Positions 36,301 through 45,934 of a stretch of 64,000 bases of DNA are shown here, piece after piece; position 1 is the stretch's first letter, and every line of letters begins with the position of its first letter. The translations under genes and the position numbers were made by a program. The notes under the pieces are model-generated. The model saw only the letters and a program-made list of their open reading frames with translations. It did no database searches and was not told where the DNA came from. Source of the DNA: Trichopria drosophilae (lineage: Eukaryota; Arthropoda; Insecta; Hymenoptera; Diapriidae); the NCBI GenBank assembly GCA_030407085.1, contig CM059585.1, positions 93,652,501 through 93,716,500 on the forward strand, read 5' to 3'.

Positions 36301-37339
36301 AAACCTATATAGTATTTTTAATTATTTATTTCAGGAATAAAATGATCATCGGGTCTGATTTTAAGAAGAAACATAAATCAAAATGATTTTATTCATCTAC
36401 TATTAGGTATATGATAACAAGTCGAGTGACGGAAGCATCTGGAAAATTCTAAATTTAAAAGTTAAGGACGCCATAATTAATCATTAAATTCCCAGAATCT
36501 TGGTTAAGACAATAAAGCAAATGTTTCGAAGCGAAACATACTGTGTTGTAATAGGCGGGTCACGATGCATATCGGCGTCAAATTAAAGTACAAACGACAC
36601 GAGTAGGTGGGTTTACTAGTTTCACAAAATCTTATTGGTTCATAAGTTTTGGTTTTAATAGGCGTGAACTTGGGATGTGCCGGTTGGTTGTCCGTACGAT
36701 TTTATTGTTATTACCCGAAAATGACAAAACCCTCCTCGAAGGGGGGCACATCCCAAGCGCAGGTATATAGAACCCGGCTGTCCGGTAAACAAAAGCGCAA
36801 AGAACTCATTTGAATACAAGCAGCATGAGTCGAGTGAATGTCGTAAAACCTCGATGCCTAAGATATATTGATATTTTTTAGAATATTTTCTAGGAATGTT
36901 TGTTGGAATTTGATTCATGGAATACACTTGGGAATGGAGGAAATGTCCGGTATAATTGTAAGTTCTAATTTGTCTTATTTTTTAGGAATATAGCTATAAC
37001 AAGTGACGGGGGGTAATTTTGAAGGCTAAGAGTAATTAAAAAAAGATAAAAAATCGAACAATTTTGAAAACATATTAATATGTAATCTCTGAGTACCTGC
37101 GTTCTTTATCAGTCCTTTAATTTACTCTCACCTAACCTAAATTGATTGGTCAAAAGTGAAAAGAAAACATTATGAATAACGTACTAACATTTAGTGAAAT
37201 TAATACCTTCCAATGTGTCCCTCTTATTTAATGACAAATCTATCTATAGTATTTCAGTTTTTAATGGCGATGCTTTTCCATGAGTTCTGACATGTAGTAT
37301 AGAAATATAGTTCTGATTTGTATTCATATATTTATAGAT
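36301..37339. other. AT-rich DNA with one strong hairpin
   Basis: The only structure seen is the hairpin at 36669-36757 (separate entry). Small frames are unsupported. Confidence 0.4.
36669..36757. other. Hairpin with 13-bp perfect stem
   Basis: CTTGGGATGTGCC (36669-36681) pairs exactly with GGCACATCCCAAG (36745-36757). The loop holds a second hairpin, CCCTCCTCGAAGGGGGG. It could be a short fold-back element or a structured RNA. Nothing in the sequence decides which. Confidence 0.4.
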
Positions 37340-37710
37340 TAGACAGGGTTTGGGAGACCCACTTTATATAATTGTTCATAGAATAAAACAAGTGAAGGAT
37401 TTAAAAAATGGCCAACATAGTTTACACATGGTTACGTGTGTAACAAATCTTTTATTTCCTGCCCAACGTTTCGACCCTTTTGTGGGTCCTCCTCAGGGGC
37501 ATCTATTAAAAAATGTACAAAAAATAACAAAAAAAAAAATTCTTCAAGGTGAAAAATGTAATTTTTTGCACAGTTTGTTGAAAGTAATTTAGAATTAATC
37601 CATCTACATTCCCTTTTCCAGAAACATCTAAGCAATGTCGCCAAAACATTTCTGTATAACCTCGAAACTTTTTCATTAAAATGCGTTTTATTATGCTTAA
37701 AACTAAACAC
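37340..37710 (-). repeat. Repeat with a Penelope-type hairpin motif
   Basis: On the minus strand, 37500-37461 reads CTGAGGA, then a GACCC/GGGTC stem, then GAAACGTTGGGC. CTGANGA...GAAAC is the conserved part of hammerhead-like motifs reported at the ends of Penelope-like retroelements, and similar hairpins are widespread at ends of insect repeats. One extra base precedes the stem compared with a standard hammerhead, so self-cleavage is uncertain. No reverse transcriptase is nearby. Confidence 0.4.
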
Positions 37711-39355
37711 TTAATTTAGTGCAGCTTTAAAAGCTATGTTCTTAATATTTCAGTTTAGTTTGATATTAATTGTTCTTTCTAACTTGAATGAAACAATATG
37801 AAATTTAATAAAAACACGTCTCTAACAAAGAAACATTCTTAGACGAGATTATAATGAAAATTAACAATATTCGGAAACTATACGGTAAATTAATGTTAAA
37901 TTATAAACATAGCCTTATGAATTCCAATATTTTTTTCTGCAACATTCATGACAAACATGAATAAACAGGATTGCGTAAGTACTGCATTTAGCTACTAAAA
38001 ATTGTACTAGAATCGTCTCCTTACAAAAACATTACGTCTATAGTACAAAAAATTCAAATCAATTTATTATGTAGATTTAGTGGAGCAATATTTTCAGCTT
38101 TACGTAAGTAAAAAAATAATGTTCACTAGGTTTTAGATTTGATATTAAAAACGATAACGTGAAAAATTTTAAGTTAAGGCTAAATCGAAGATACTAATGT
38201 GATACAAATTCTACTCTTAGAATATTAAAAATGTTTCTACTCTATATGTCATGTTATAAAATTAACCAATAACGCCTAGATGCTCAGAAAAGCATATTTA
38301 AAGGACAATGTGTACTCTCAGCCGTAGCGTAATGTTACATTCGAAGTGAAATAGCAGTTTTATCATTTTCTAAAATATGTTTATGTTGACTTTAAATGTT
38401 TCCAAATGTGTGCCGTAATTCCTGGAACTTTTTGAATAACCTAACAGACACTTCTAATGACCCGTTAATGCTCGTCTGCAACTACTGGATCAGGTATTTA
38501 AATAGGTCGACGACGGACTGTGAAACTCGAAACGTTTCAACGCGACATCAAGGGGCATTTAACATTACTTGGTGAAGATTAATGAAGATTCACGTTTGTT
38601 AGATCTTTCTGTTATTCTATAATAACTGAAAATACACTTGTGTATAGATAATTAAATACACTACATTTTTTAAAAAATATTTTTGTAATTTCCCGCTTTT
38701 AAATAAAAAGACTTCCTGGTGTTTATTTGTTAATAGTGAATTTTCGTCACTAGGTATAGTCTAAAATCGGTAAATTATGAAGCATAAAATAACGTAGAAT
38801 GAAGATTAAAAATCCATCAGATATACTTTTCTGGCGAAATTTCCTTGTAACTCACAGATTTTATTAATTAAAGTTTGTGTATACCAAAATAGATTTCTAT
38901 TAAATTAGTAGTCAGACAACTTTAAGAGCTTATTTAATAACGAAAATAAGTGTAATGTGAACAACACGTTTGTTAGACGGGCACGGGTTGTACAAAATTT
39001 AGATTAAATACGCTTGCGACTTGAATATCGATGAAGCAACTAGTCGTATTTTTATGTTTTTATAGATTGTTCCTGCACAATTTGTAGCTAAATTCACGTT
39101 TGAGAGTAATTTATTAAATTGTTCAACTAGGGAGCAAAATACATATTTGCAAACAGCTATTTTATCTTAATGCACGTCCACTTATCTCATAAGATACTGC
39201 CAAATGCTATAATTGTATAATAATATATAAGTTATAGATTTTAATTAAATAACAAGATTCTAGTCAAATATTAGTAGTCAGTTATAATGAAAATTATATT
39301 AAATTTTAACATTGTTACATCGAGTTACCCACATTTTTTATATATAACGTTATTT
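37711..39355. other. AT-rich DNA, nothing recognised
   Basis: No gene, RNA or repeat could be supported. Confidence 0.4.
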
Positions 39356-39850
39356 GGCTCTCCAGTAAGGGAAAGTGCTACTTTACTCCCGACATATAGG
39401 GAGCAAAATAATATTTTATGCTCAAAGTGTGCCAATAGTACATTTTCAATCAAGGAGCTAAATAGGTGTTTGCCGGCGAGGGCTAGTTTCACGCCATAGT
39501 AACACGTATTCTCCCTTGTTGCGCATATTATGTTCTCATACGAGAGCTTGCTATTTTGCTCCTGCAATTTAAAGAATAAAATAGTATTTTTCCCTCAGAG
39601 TGTGAAAAAATGATTTTGCTTTCTAGGGAGAGAAGTGTTATCTTGCTCCCGCAATATAGAGAGCAAAATAACATTTTGCGCTCAGAGTGGGAGAATAGTA
39701 GATTTTGAAACTAGGGAGCAAAATGGGTGTTTACCGGAGAATGGAAGAATGACTCCCGAGCGTAGCGAGGACCTCATTTCGCATGGGTAACACCAATTCT
39801 CCCTTGTTACATATACTATTTTCTCACGAGAGGCTATTTCATACGCATTC
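39356..39850. repeat. Two tandem compound palindromes, GGGAGCAAAAT word
   Basis: Two diverged direct copies lie about 260 bp apart: 39371-39558 and 39631-39836. Both contain TATAGGGAGCAAAATAA or its variant followed by TTTTGCGCTC or TTTTATGCTC, then AATAGTA, GGTGTTTGCCGG or GGTGTTTACCGG, AACACNNATTCTCCCTTGTT and TTCTCANNCGAGAG. Copy 2 adds ACTCCCGAGCGTAGCGAGG, a member of the second word class. Confidence 0.65.
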
Positions 39851-40479
39851 CGAAGAAATAAAACTTAATTGTGAATTAAGCTTATCAGTATGACCAATTT
39901 TCGTACTTTTATTCTAATTACTTAATGAAACTGCGGAAAACTTTCAAATACATCCTGCTCTCAGCTCCACTGCGATAAATATTTTTAACAAAATAATGAT
40001 TGAAGATTTATAGAAAATGCATGGAAAGGGAAACGTAAAAAGTGACATTGTTTGTTATTGCGTCCCTTCCCAATACAAGAATTTTATAAATTCGTTCAGA
40101 GTTCCCAAAAGAACCCATCGAAACATTTGCATTGTATATTTGCATGTACTCTTAAGGGAACACTTAACCAGTGCAATATAGCCGTCAAGAAAATGGAATT
40201 TCATAACACCACGAATATTCAAATTCAATGGAATTTTTTGCGAAGGTATCGCAGAAAGCCTCAAAAGAAGTGCGTACAAAGGGGGTTTACAAGTAACTGT
40301 ACACGCCCGAATCACAACACCTATAGATTTTTTAATTATTTTTCAATATTTTTTGTTTATTCAGTAGGTGTAAAATGCTGAGACATTCATCATTGTTAAA
40401 AATCATTGAAAAATGGACATTTTTTGCATACATGAATCAACAAACTATATTCGTAAGATATCTTTTACGCCCATGATGC
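39851..40479. other. AT-rich DNA, nothing recognised
   Basis: Frames on both strands at 40052-40381 overlap and show no known domain. No other structure seen. Confidence 0.35.
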
Positions 40480-40660
40480 GAAGAGGTATTTTTTCCCGAC
40501 TTAGCCAGAATGGCCATATTCCAGACCTGCAACGCGGGAGGAAAATGGCCGATTCTGTCGTAACGTTTTCCCGCATACTCACATCGGTTTCATTTCTCCC
40601 TAGGGAGAAATTATCTACATCAGAGGGAGTAATAAGATGCTGAAGGAGTAATAAGGTCTG
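40480..40660. repeat. Compound palindrome, GGGAGTAATA word
   Basis: TTTTCCCGACTTAGCCAGAATGGCC and the partner GGCCGATTCTGTCG enclose a GC-rich centre, and GAGGGAGTAATAAGATGCTG then GAAGGAGTAATAAGG follow. TTTCCCGACTTNNCNNGAATG also occurs near 42693, linking the two loci. Confidence 0.5.
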
Positions 40661-40692
40661 CAGTCATCTAAAGTGGTATTTTTGTATCTTAT

Positions 40693-40850
40693 GCAGGGGC
40701 GCCCGACCGGCTTACGATCACCCAACGACATTATTGAAAACACCTTACGACCAATTACTACTTCCTTACGACGACTTACGACCTTCTTACGGCCGGCTCA
40801 CGACTGCTTATGACTTTCTTACGACCGCTTACGACCCCGTAGGACCGGCT
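40693..40850. repeat. CTTACGACC minisatellite
   Basis: CTTACGAC or CTTACGACC recurs every 10-16 bp about nine times (for example CCTTACGACGACTTACGACC and TTCTTACGACCGCTTACGAC). The short frame over it reads as Tyr-Asp-containing repeats but has no continuation, so it is a non-coding minisatellite. Confidence 0.7.
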
Positions 40851-40979
40851 TGGGTATTCGAATATCGAATATTGTGGAAATATTATAGCCTTCTGTCCTC
40901 AGCCATCAATCTCTCTTATTGCTATTTAATTGTGATTTATGCTGTTGCGGCAGTTGCAGGCTCGCGAATAAGTTCATTC

Positions 40980-41385
40980 TAGAAGTCGAGAAAAAATAAA
41001 GTATGCCACACGGGAGGAATGCGCAGATTAACACCTCGCGCGGGGGCTGTCCTTGCTTCGCTCGGGCAGCAAGCCTCACCCTCGCTGGAATCCCGTACTT
41101 TCCTCCCTCTTAGCACAATGTAGTATTTTCGATACAAGGCCGTAAAACCAGATTTTACAGCCCGAATGCAATATCAGCGTACGAGGACCAGCGAAGCCGG
41201 TTATTATTTTTCGGTACTGATGAATGCAATTAAAATTCGATTTCGCGGACTGCATTTATTCCGTATGAGTTATGTTTTTGATAGCGCAGATCCATGTTTC
41301 ACGTGATCCATGAAATTTCATTTTACGCACTAAAAGTAGGCCGTAAAATCGAATTTTACGGCTATAGTACCGAAAATAACTAGAT
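40980..41385. repeat. Compound palindrome cluster, GGCCGTAAAA word
   Basis: CTTGCTTCGCTCGGGCAGCA is a minus-strand match of the CCCGAGCG class. AAGGCCGTAAAACCAGATTT with TTACAGCCC, and TAGGCCGTAAAATCGAATTT with TACGGCTATAGTAC, are two near-palindromes. GATTTCGCGGACTGCATTTATTCC and AATGCAATTAAAATTCG pair more loosely between them. Confidence 0.55.
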
Positions 41386-42499
41386 ATAAAATTATAAATG
41401 CAATAAAAAATACAACGCAAATAAATTTGAAAATTTATTGAGACCCGGTTTGTTATCGTATTTTTATAAACAAATACATTAAAAAAAAATTAATATATTC
41501 AAACGGAAAAAATTTTATCGAAAACTGTATTTTATAACAAAGGAAATTTTCTTTATTTATAAGATTGATCAAGCGGTTTTGGAGATATTCATTTTAAAAT
41601 ATGGTCAACAAAATTGAACTATTAATATAAACAGTACCACATCTCTTTTGCAACATTCTCTGTTACATTACGATTTTAGACCAAACACTACAAGAAAAAA
41701 TTATTTGTAACAAAAAAGATGATATCAGGTTTTTTGGCTGCCCGTTTAAAAAATTCTTAGTCTGTTGCCAAATATTTCGTTTATGAACATTCCTCATAGA
41801 TGCTTTGAATTTTGATGTACATGTGATGATGATGAGGTCACGTATTTGGTTTGTAGCCAATTCATGCTTTGATCAGCGCATCATTAAGTAAAGCGAATTT
41901 GAATTGATGCTGGATGTGTTTCACTAAATAAACCGAAGAGGAAATCAATCTAGTAGAATAAATGTAAGATACATGCAACATTTTAAATTATTTACACAAA
42001 TGTATGATTAAACGCAAAAATGATGTTTTTTACCTTATGAATTTTTCGAAATATTCTTTGTATGAACTTTCTTCGGAATAGCCACAAAAAATATTCATAA
42101 CACGAAAATGATTTCGTTAGGAAATATTTAGTTTCGCCTATTTATATTTTTTTGTCACACCTGCACAAATTCGAAGCATTTTACGTGTCGGTAAAGTAAT
42201 CCGAAAGGCGTTGTTGGTCGTGGGGCACCACAACTGTGTTTCTGCGCATGTGCAATCGGCGATCGAGCATTTGCGGTCCGCTGGGCTTTTCTTAAGAAAA
42301 ACTAAAATTGCATAGTATAGTCAATTGCATTAATAAGAGGCTTCGCGCTGATGATGATGACAATACAATTTTACGAAAATTTTTCTGCAAAAACACGCAT
42401 CAATTTTCCGCGCCGAAAACGAAAACTTCCGCTCAGCATTTGAGAGAATAACATATTAGTTCTTGTTGCGCTCATGTATCGAAATACATTTTATGTACA
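41386..42499. other. AT-rich DNA, nothing recognised
   Basis: No gene or repeat boundary supported. Confidence 0.4.
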
Positions 42500-42892
42500 T
42501 CTTTTTGGTGCGTAAAGTAAACTTTACGCACTCGAATATACTTTATACACGGAAAAGCCGTATGTAATAGTATGTTACGCTTCAAGGGAAGAAAGCGCGC
42601 GATTCCGAGGGGGGTTTTGCTGCCCGAGAGCAACGAGGGCAGCCCTCCATGAGGGTCGTGCGCTTTCCTCCCGTGAGGCGTACGCTATTTTTTTCCCGAC
42701 TTCACTGGAATGCCCCCCCACTTCCACGCTCATTACTCCCTCTGACGTCACACTTTCCTTCCCAAGGGAGTAATGAAACCGAAGTGCGCATGCGCGGAGA
42801 CGCCCCGGCGGAATCGGCTATTTTCGTCCCGCGTGGCTGGCGCGGAATGTGGTCATTCCGGTGAAGTCGGCAAAAAACAATATTTCAGCACG
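42500..42892. repeat. Compound palindrome, GTGCGTAAAGT word, GC-rich centre
   Basis: GGTGCGTAAAGTAAACTTTACGCAC is a near-perfect palindrome at the left. The centre has GCTGCCCGAGAGCAACGAGGGCAGC. CCCGACTTCACTGGAATG (about 42693) is mirrored by CATTCCGGTGAAGTCGG (about 42855), and ATTACTCCCTC is mirrored by GGGAGTAAT. Several palindromes are thus nested. The local GC content is far above the surroundings. A TA-flanked element abuts its right edge. Confidence 0.6.
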
Positions 42893-42900
42893 TGTATGTA

Positions 42901-43254
42901 CACTGAGAGAAATTTGTTACTAACAGTTAATGTAAGCTAATTTCAAGGCTCTTACAAGTGTAACTGTAAAGTTAAGATCGACAGGTGACTTTCAGATGAA
43001 AATACCAGCGCTTACTTGCATGTCAGTAATGTTATTGTATATTAACTCATATATTTTAACAGTCAAGGAGCGTTCGTTAACTGTTAATAAAGCTTACATT
43101 AAATTCTGTCGTTTGAACTGCGCATGTCAACAATTGGTCGAAAAATTCACAGGGAATCGAGTAACTGCGCGTGTGTATGTTTGTTTATCTCTGTTTCGGC
43201 AAAACTTTAATATGAAGCTATTACATTAACTGTAAACAAACATTTTCCTCAGTG
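42901..43254. mobile_element. 354-bp MITE, CACTGAG ends
   Basis: The left end CACTGAGAGAAATTTGTTAC and the reverse complement of the right end, CACTGAGGAAAATGTTTGTT, form the terminal inverted repeat. Further in, AACAGTTAATGTAAGC has its partner ACATTAACTGT. TA flanks both ends (42899-42900, 43255-43256). It is non-coding. Confidence 0.75.
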
Positions 43255-43597
43255 TATACTTCCAAATCTTCTACTTATCGAAGTATACGAACTTTATGTA
43301 ACAAAGGCAGAAAAGAGTTTCTAACCTATACGAAATGATAACAAACTACATTATACTCTTTGTGTTACATAAAGTATTCTAGTATTCGCTGTAATGATCT
43401 CATCGTTAGTACTTAACTATTAATATAACAAGTGTAACCGATGCCAGGATTACAGAAGTACTTTATCGTAGGTTCTGAATCTAAATTCTCTTATCTTAAC
43501 TCTTAAGCTATTAAGTTAACTGTAAAGAAACATTTCTCTCAGTGTATGTGTAAAGTTCTTTAAGTATACGCACTTGTATAGAAATAGTTATTTTCGT
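43255..43597. repeat. Second CACTGAG right end and a hairpin
   Basis: Another right end (GTTAACTGTAAAGAAACATT...CTCTCAGTG, ending 43544 with TA after it) has no left end of its own, so it either shares the left end at 42901 or is a truncated copy. Inside lies a hairpin with ACTTTATGTAACAAAG and CTTTGTGTTACATAAAGT (about 43290-43376). Confidence 0.55.
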
Positions 43598-43672
43598 ACG
43601 GTGGGCGTAAAGTCGAATTTTACGCCCGCAGGCAATTCTCATGTCCGAGGGACGGCGAAGCCCCCCCCCCCC
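43598..43672. repeat. Compound palindrome, GGGCGTAAAGT word, and C12 run
   Basis: GGTGGGCGTAAAGTCGAATT followed by TTACGCCCGC is a near-perfect hairpin. GAGGGACGGCGAAGCC then follows, paralleling GAGAGACGGCCAAGCC at 926-941, and ends in a run of twelve C at 43661-43672. Confidence 0.6.
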
Positions 43673-44265
43673 TGATACTTGAATTTACATGCTTAAAAGT
43701 GTATTTTGTTTTAGAATAAAGTAGTAGAAAATATTTATTAATTATATTGTTTATTAATAGAAATATACATTGACATTAAATTGTACATAAATAGTGATTC
43801 TTAATGTTAATTGATGCTGTAGCGTGTAAATAAACTTGTAATTTTGTTAGCTTAATAAGTAAATTTCAATTTTAATAAGTTGATAATTGAATTTTAAACG
43901 TTATTATTATGTTTATTGACAACAAAATTTTAGATTAAAATAGAAAAAAATGTTTAAACTAGAATAGAATTTAATCTATAATACTAAATTTGACATTTGA
44001 ATAATTTCTTATTGAATTACAAATACATTGTATTTTTTTTATATTAATAATTAATTAATTCAATTATTGAGATGAAGATTGAACGTAAATGTTTTCGATG
44101 TGTCGTTATTATTAACGGTTGTATTGTTGACATTTTCACTTTTGTTTGCTTGAATTGTTTTTTTTTTGTTTTTCGGGAATTTCATCCGGATTTCCTATTG
44201 ATACAGTAATGGAGAGAGTCTTGGTTGTCCAAGTCAGAGGGATATATTTGTTTATTCATAACAAA
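43673..44265. other. AT-rich DNA, nothing recognised
   Basis: Very AT-rich, and no feature seen. Confidence 0.4.
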
Positions 44266-44780
44266 AGGCATATTTCCCCGGATATTTCACTTTACGCCTA
44301 AAGTAAACTTTTACGCACTCCGGATGGCGATCTTCATAGAGTGATCGGTCATGCGTAAAGTTTACTTTACGCACTCAAGCAGGCATCAAAACTTTCCACA
44401 TTCTCTTTACGCACGCAATTACAAAAAATAGGATACCTAACATGGGTGTAAAGTATATGCTTTTGTACACACGCACTGTACAAAAGTATACTTTACACCC
44501 TTGTTAGGTAATGTACTATTTCCTAACGAGTGCGGAAAAATGCAATTATTGATTCAGTCCTTTGCCGAAAACCAGCATTTTCTGCACGGAGTGAGGAAAA
44601 ATAATTTATTTTCATAGAATGCGTAAAATTCAACGTTACGTCCCTGAGAAAGGCGCAAAGGCATACTATAAAACACAGTGTTGCTTGTAGGGTGTAAACA
44701 TCCGACTTTAAGTAAGTACCGGTGCTATCTAATCGCACTTTAAATTGCGGTGCGTAAAGTAGAAATTTTCACCTCTATAA
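44266..44780. repeat. Compound palindromes, TGCGTAAAGT and GGGTGTAAAGTA words
   Basis: Left part: TTTACGCCTAAAGTAAAC, ATGCGTAAAGTTTACTTTAC and TTTACGCACGC. Then CCTAACATGGGTGTAAAGTA with TGCTTTTGTAC is mirrored across a 10-bp loop by GTACAAAAGTATACTTTACA and CCCTTGTTAGG, followed by TAATGTACTATTT (44509-44521). Right part: weaker pairs and TGCGGTGCGTAAAGT. The frame 44523-44738 minus is a by-product. Confidence 0.7.
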
Positions 44781-45934
44781 CGACAACTACTATTTCATTG
44801 GTCAAGGCTTATGACATGCTATGCCGCAGGTTTTTGCCACAGGATCTGTTATTGCGTTGACATCAAATGTGGTTCACAATTTTTATATATACCGCACGCA
44901 TTTAACTGCATTATACGTATACTGTTCTAAAATACAATGTTTCTAGAAAAATAGAAGATTTGGTGAAATATGAGGACAAATGGTTTGTTGAAAATGTTAT
45001 TGTTGAATAAAAATATGTTACACGCGGTAACTAATTTTACGTACCAGAATCTTAGTATGCGATATAAAAGGATAGCCTCAAATTCTTTATTCCAGTCATG
45101 CTTACTGAGAAAACTGGAAATATACATTTAGGACCTACCATTGGACTAACATTTTTGTCAGTTTTACGTTGTCTTATTTATGACCAATGATTGGCACTTA
45201 TTTAGGAGATGGGCAATGATAAGTACATAAATTGGGGGTACATAAATTGCGTGGAAAAATGGCCTAACTCGACTTAGGCTATTATTAAAAAAATCGAGAT
45301 ACATAATCGAATTCTTAATAGTATTATCACACGAAAAAACGAGTTGTTTAGGAGTACTTTTACTTCACATTGGTTGGCAGAACCAACGTAATGAATTGTA
45401 TCGGGTTCCATCTACCATCTGAAGTTAGTCAAAAGATATAAAAGAAATAGTTCCCGTAATAAACTCAGTTGGTGTAAACGAAACTGTAAACGAAATAATA
45501 TATTTTTTACTCGTACGCCATAATATTACAGCGCGGGCGACCTATAATACATCCAACCAATTGAACCCCTGGCGATCAAAAGGAGATACGCGCGAAACGC
45601 CGGAGAATTTGTTGGCCCCGCGGCTCGTAATTTTTTGGCTTTCGAATTTTAAAGTTTTCATAAGATATCTTAATAGGAAAATTAATTACGCGAATTTTTT
45701 GTTAAAATAACAAATTTCTCTCCCTCTACGTTTTTAATATAATCGCAAAAAACGAAATTATTTGAAATATAAAATAACTTAATTATTTTGTCTTTAACTC
45801 GTCATATCTTTTACAATAATTGGAATTTTTTAATGAAATTTTTAGGGAATATGCACTATTCTATCTACAAACTAACGTATTTTTCCAAATTATGGTTAGT
45901 TATTACGAAATTTAAAAAAAATTGGTTTTTGATT
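44781..45934. other. AT-rich DNA beside the BEL element
   Basis: No gene. A GC-richer stretch at 45530-45635 shows no structure I can name. No 3' LTR matching 50798-51279 is visible here, so the BEL element has no downstream LTR in this window. Confidence 0.45.

Noticed and set aside
45400..45934. 3' LTR of the BEL element
   Set aside because: Nothing here matches the 5' LTR ends TGTTGC or GCAACA, nor its internal AGATGGCGCTA motifs.
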